This document shows, piece after piece, positions 60,920 through 64,000 of a stretch of DNA of 64,000 bases (its first letter is position 1; each line of letters opens with the position of its first letter). The stretch covers positions 141,149 to 205,148 of the forward strand of contig DAOUAE010000008.1 in the NCBI GenBank assembly GCA_034433795.1, written 5' to 3'. This DNA is from DAOUAE01 sp034433795 (GTDB taxonomy: Bacteria > Chloroflexota > UBA6077 > FW602-bin22 > DAOUAE01). The position numbers and the translations under genes are program-made. The notes beneath the pieces are model-generated. The model saw only the letters and a program-made list of their open reading frames with translations. It was not told the DNA's origin and made no database searches.

Positions 60920-62030
60920 ATGCTGCTGGAGCAGCGCGTACCCCTTCCGGACGTTCTGCTGGCCGCCTGTGAGGTCAGCAAGTATTACGACAGTGAGCGC
61001 GGTCGCATCCTGGTGCTGGACCGCGTGAGCCTCGACCTTCACGCGGGGGAGTTCGTCGCCCTGCTCGGCCCCTCGGGGTCGGGCAAATCGACGCTGCTGC
61101 GCATCCTGGCCGGACTGGTTGCCCCGTCCGCAGGGACAGTGCTGGCCCGGGGCGCCCCTCTGCGGGGAGTTAATGCCCAGGTGGCGATGGTCTTCCAAAA
61201 CTTCGCTCTCTATCCCTGGCTGACGGTCCTCGAAAACGTCGAACTGGGGCTGCTGGCCACGGGCCTCTCCCCCAAGGAGCGGCGCACTCGGGCTCTGCAG
61301 GCGATCGCTCTGATCGGCCTGGAGGGGTTTGCCGGCGCCTACCCGCGAGAGCTCTCCGGGGGAATGAAGCAGCGGGTCGGGTTCGCGCGTGCCCTGGTGG
61401 TCGAGCCGGAGGTGCGGCTGCTGGACGAGCCGTTCTCCGCCCTCGACGTGCTTGTCGCCGAGAACCTGCGACATGAGCTGTCAGGATCTCGGGCTGCGGC
61501 AGCGCATCCCCACCCGCGCCATTCTGATGGTCACCCACAACCTCGACGAGGCGGTGAGTCTGGCCGACCGGTTGCTTATCTTCAGCGCGAACCCAGGGCG
61601 CATTCGCGCCGAGCTGCCCGGTCTGCCGCTGGCCCAGCGGCACCGCCGGAGCCCGGCCCGTCTCCAGCTAGTTGACACAATCTACCGGATTATGACCACG
61701 CCGCACGCCGATGTGGCCCGGCTCCTGCCTGGGGCCCGTCCGGTCCAGGCGCCCGCGCCGCAGCCACCGTACCAGATGCTGCCCCACGTGAGCATCGGCG
61801 CGATCATCGGCCTCCTCGAGCATCTACAGGCGCGCGGCGGTCGGGGGAGGCTGGACGAGCTGGCCGCCGACCTCGCGATGGCCGTCGACGAGCTCCTCCC
61901 GCTGGTGGAGGCAGCCGATCTCCTGGACCTCGCCGAGGTGGCCGAAGGCGATGGGTGGCTGACGGCGGAAGGGCGCCGCTTCGCCACCACCGGCATGCTG
62001 GAGAGGGTTGTCGCGGGGGCCAGGCTTTGT
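60920..62030 (+). pseudogene. NitT/TauT-type ABC ATPase, frameshifted
   Basis: The N-terminal ~185 residues are normal: Walker A LLGPSGSGKSTLLRI, Q-loop VAMVFQNFALYPW, signature RELSGGMKQRVGFARAL and Walker B VRLLDEPFSALDVL. Near 61478 the frame changes; the H-loop and tail (RAILMVTHNLDEAVSLADRL, FSANPGRIRAELPGL) and the AAA-associated C-terminal domain (MLPHVSIGAIIGLLEHL) continue in another frame. The normal stop is lost and the tail runs out before the GH15 start. GGAGG precedes ATG 60920. With the permease fragment it marks a lost transporter. Confidence 0.8.
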
Positions 62031-62064
62031 ATCATGGCCACGAATCACGTTTGCGGAGGGACAC

Positions 62065-64000
62065 GTGAGCGCCAGCGATGCTCCGGGGTGGCCTGGGCTG
62101 CCCCCCCGCTGGACCGCCGGCGCCAAGGAGGGTGTGGGCACGGCCCTGGGCCCGGCCAGCCGGGTCTGGTTCACCCTCCGGCGGGGCATTCTCACCGAGA
62201 TCTACTATCCCCGGGTGGACCAGGCCAGCGTGCGCGATCTGGGGCTCATCGTCACCGACGGCCGAGCCTTCTTCTCGGAGGAGAAACGTCACACCCACCA
62301 GACCGTCACCGTGCTGGCCGAGGGGGTGCCGGCTTACCGCCTGATCAACACCTGCCAGCAGGGACGCTACCGCCTCGAGAAAGAGATCCTCACCGACCCT
62401 GCGCGGGATGTGGTCCTGCAGCAGATCCGGTTTCAGCCCCTGCAAGGAGCGTTCGCCGACTACCAGCTCTTCGCCCTGCTCTCCCCCCGCCTGGGCAACC
62501 GGGGCGGGGGCAACACCGCCTGGGTCGGTGACGTCAAAGGCGTCCCGATGCTTCTGGCCGAGGGCGGGGGAACGGCCCTGGCTCTCGCCTGCTCGGTGCC
62601 ATGGCGGAGGGGCTCGGTCGGGTTCGTGGGAGTCTCCGACGGCTGGCAGGACCTGGTCCGCCATCGGACCCTGACCTGGACCTACACCCGGGCCGCGCAT
62701 GGGCACGTCGCTCTCTGCGGCGAGGTGGACCTGCTGACCGCCCAGGGCCAGGTCGTCCTGGCCCTGGGCTTCGGGCGCACGGCGGCTGAGGCTGGCCAGC
62801 AGGCGCTGGCCAGCCTCTACGAGGGGTTCGCCTCGGCTCGGACAGCCTATCTGGCGGCCTGGCAGGCCTGGCAGGCCGGGCTGGCGCCGGCGGACCCCGC
62901 GCCGCCGGGGCACTCTGACCTCCGCCGACGCAGCGCCGCCATTATCCGCGCCCATGAGGATAAAAGCCTGCCGGGCGGCCTTATCGCCAGCCTGTCCATC
63001 CCCTGGGGCTGCGCTCGGGGAGACGAGGATCTTGGCGGGTACCATCTGGTCTGGCCACGCGACCTGGTCGAGGCCGCCGGGGGACTCCTGGCGGTGGGTG
63101 CCCATGACGACGTCCGCCGCATTCTCACCTACCTGGCGGCCACCCAGGAGGCCGACGGCCACTGGCCGCAGAACATGTGGCTGGATGGGACCCCCTACTG
63201 GTCGGGAATTCAGCTGGACGAGACGGCCCTCCCCATCTTGCTGGTGGATCTGGCGTGGCGGGAGGGGGCTCTGACGGCGGCCGATCTCGACCGTCTCTGG
63301 CCGATGGTGCGGCGGGCGGCCGGCTTTCTGGTGCGCGCCGGTCCGGCGACCCCCCAAGACCGTTGGGAGGAGGATCCAGGTTACTCGCCCTTCACCCTGG
63401 CGGTGGAGATCGCTGCGCTCCTGGCGGCCGCCGACCTGGCGCGGCGGCAGGGAGAACCGGCGGTGGCTAGGTATCTTCAGGAGACGGCCGATGCCTGGAA
63501 CGCCGCTATCGAGCGCTGGACGTACGTGACCGATACCGACCTCGCCCGCCAGATCGGGGTGGAGGGCTATTACGTGCGGATCGCCCCACCGGAGGTGGCG
63601 GAGGGGGCGTCGCTGGCCCAGGGCTTTGTCCCCATCAAGAACCGGCCCCCCGGCGAGAGCCGGGCGCCCGCCGTCCAGATCGTCGGCCCGGATGCGCTGG
63701 CTCTGGTGCGCTTCGGTCTGCGGGCGCCCGATGACCTGCGCATCCGCAATACGATTCAGGTGATAGATGCCCTCCTGCGGGTGGAGACGCCGGTCGGACC
63801 GGCCTGGCGGCGTTACCCGGGCGACGGCTACGGGGAGCACGAGGACGGGTCTCCTTTCGATGGCACCGGCATCGGGCGCCCCTGGCCGCTTCTGACCGGC
63901 GAGCGGGCCCACTACGAACTGGCGGCGGGGCGCCGGGCGGAGGCGGAGCGGCTGTTGCGGGCTTTGGAAGGCTTTGCCACCCCGGCCGGGCTGCTGCCAG
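62065..64000 (+). CDS. GH15 glucoamylase-type glycoside hydrolase (partial at 3' end)
   Basis: At least 645 codons, running off the right edge. The N-terminal beta-sandwich has RVWFTLRRGILTEIYYPRVD and LIVTDGRAFFSEEKRHT, typical of bacterial glucoamylases and glucodextranases. The (alpha/alpha)6 barrel has the substrate-site signature GGYHLVWPRDLVEAAG and QNMWLDGTPYW. The general-acid region is DRWEEDPGYSPFTLA. It releases glucose from the non-reducing ends of alpha-glucans. There is no signal peptide at GTG 62065, so the enzyme appears cytoplasmic and may act on glycogen or imported maltodextrins. GCGGAGGG lies before the start. It is intact despite adjoining the degraded segment. Confidence 0.9.
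   Translation, partial: MSASDAPGWPGLPPRWTAGAKEGVGTALGPASRVWFTLRRGILTEIYYPRVDQASVRDLGLIVTDGRAFFSEEKRHTHQTVTVLAEGVPAYRLINTCQQGRYRLEKEILTDPARDVVLQQIRFQPLQGAFADYQLFALLSPRLGNRGGGNTAWVGDVKGVPMLLAEGGGTALALACSVPWRRGSVGFVGVSDGWQDLVRHRTLTWTYTRAAHGHVALCGEVDLLTAQGQVVLALGFGRTAAEAGQQALASLYEGFASARTAYLAAWQAWQAGLAPADPAPPGHSDLRRRSAAIIRAHEDKSLPGGLIASLSIPWGCARGDEDLGGYHLVWPRDLVEAAGGLLAVGAHDDVRRILTYLAATQEADGHWPQNMWLDGTPYWSGIQLDETALPILLVDLAWREGALTAADLDRLWPMVRRAAGFLVRAGPATPQDRWEEDPGYSPFTLAVEIAALLAAADLARRQGEPAVARYLQETADAWNAAIERWTYVTDTDLARQIGVEGYYVRIAPPEVAEGASLAQGFVPIKNRPPGESRAPAVQIVGPDALALVRFGLRAPDDLRIRNTIQVIDALLRVETPVGPAWRRYPGDGYGEHEDGSPFDGTGIGRPWPLLTGERAHYELAAGRRAEAERLLRALEGFATPAGLLP

Noticed and set aside
62032..63912. 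A 626-codon open frame on the minus strand at the right end
   Set aside because: It is antisense to the GH15 gene, which carries family signatures; the minus frame looks like random high-GC sequence.

Overview
This is a high-GC chromosomal window, very probably from a thermophilic Chloroflexota-type bacterium. The evidence for that is indirect: a DUF5317 protein, a hemE-hemY-hemH cluster, an indirect-tRNA-charging gatCAB set, threonine/proline-linker secreted proteins, an Acidothermus-E1-like GH5 cellulase, and very GC-rich third codon positions. The phylum is an inference; no rRNA is present to settle it. The sequence is densely coding, with a few strong sigma70-type promoters, one tRNA, and one decaying region near the right end.

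Layout. 1-2721 (+): end of hemE, then hemY and hemH (late haem synthesis). 2740-11759 (-): NarL-type response regulator and histidine kinase, CoA-transferase, calcium-type P-ATPase, a PepSY-like/SHOCT pair, D-2-hydroxyacid dehydrogenase and a DoxX-type membrane protein. 12013-24223: a polysaccharide locus. A processive-looking GT2, a GT39-type membrane glycosyltransferase, two secreted proteins and a GH5-CBM3 endoglucanase (interrupted by a frame change at a C8 run) run rightwards. They converge on a GH9 lipoprotein endoglucanase and a three-gene sugar ABC transporter running leftwards from a strong promoter with a palindromic operator candidate. 24486-31112: Gfo/Idh/MocA oxidoreductases, a sugar isomerase/epimerase, glutamine synthetase, nucleotidyltransferase, a membrane hydrolase and a CRP/FNR regulator.

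31495-33993: secD-secF and tRNA-Thr(CGU). 34394-40345 (+): gatC-gatA, sugar nucleotidyltransferase, Lrp regulator, aminotransferase, gatB. 40336-45465 (-): an operon oppD-site-2-protease-oppF-amidohydrolase-thpR, preceded by a TatA/B-like gene. 45586-49237 (+): tatA, an unknown membrane protein plus a divergent FtsH-like protease, and a TP-rich secreted protein. 49388-54136: GT9, PIG-L deacetylase, mutL (opposite strand), a third Gfo/Idh/MocA enzyme. 54133-59028 (-): DUF5317, a large sensor kinase, a 31-codon membrane ORF with its own terminator, an OmpR-type regulator and a triple-BON protein.

59542-62030 is a gene graveyard: a VapBC-like remnant, a transposase remnant with several stops, a truncated ABC permease with an amber codon and a frameshifted NitT/TauT-type ATPase. 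A GH15 glucoamylase runs off the right edge.

The observations that deserve most attention are: (1) the polysaccharide synthesis/cellulase locus with its C8 frame switch; (2) the site-2 protease placed between the two ATPase genes of a peptide transporter; (3) the response regulator / Pho-box-like repeat / structured leader / 31-aa ORF / terminator / kinase arrangement; (4) the divergent FtsH-like protease with its membrane partner; (5) a MutL whose endonuclease motif starts with Asn instead of Asp.
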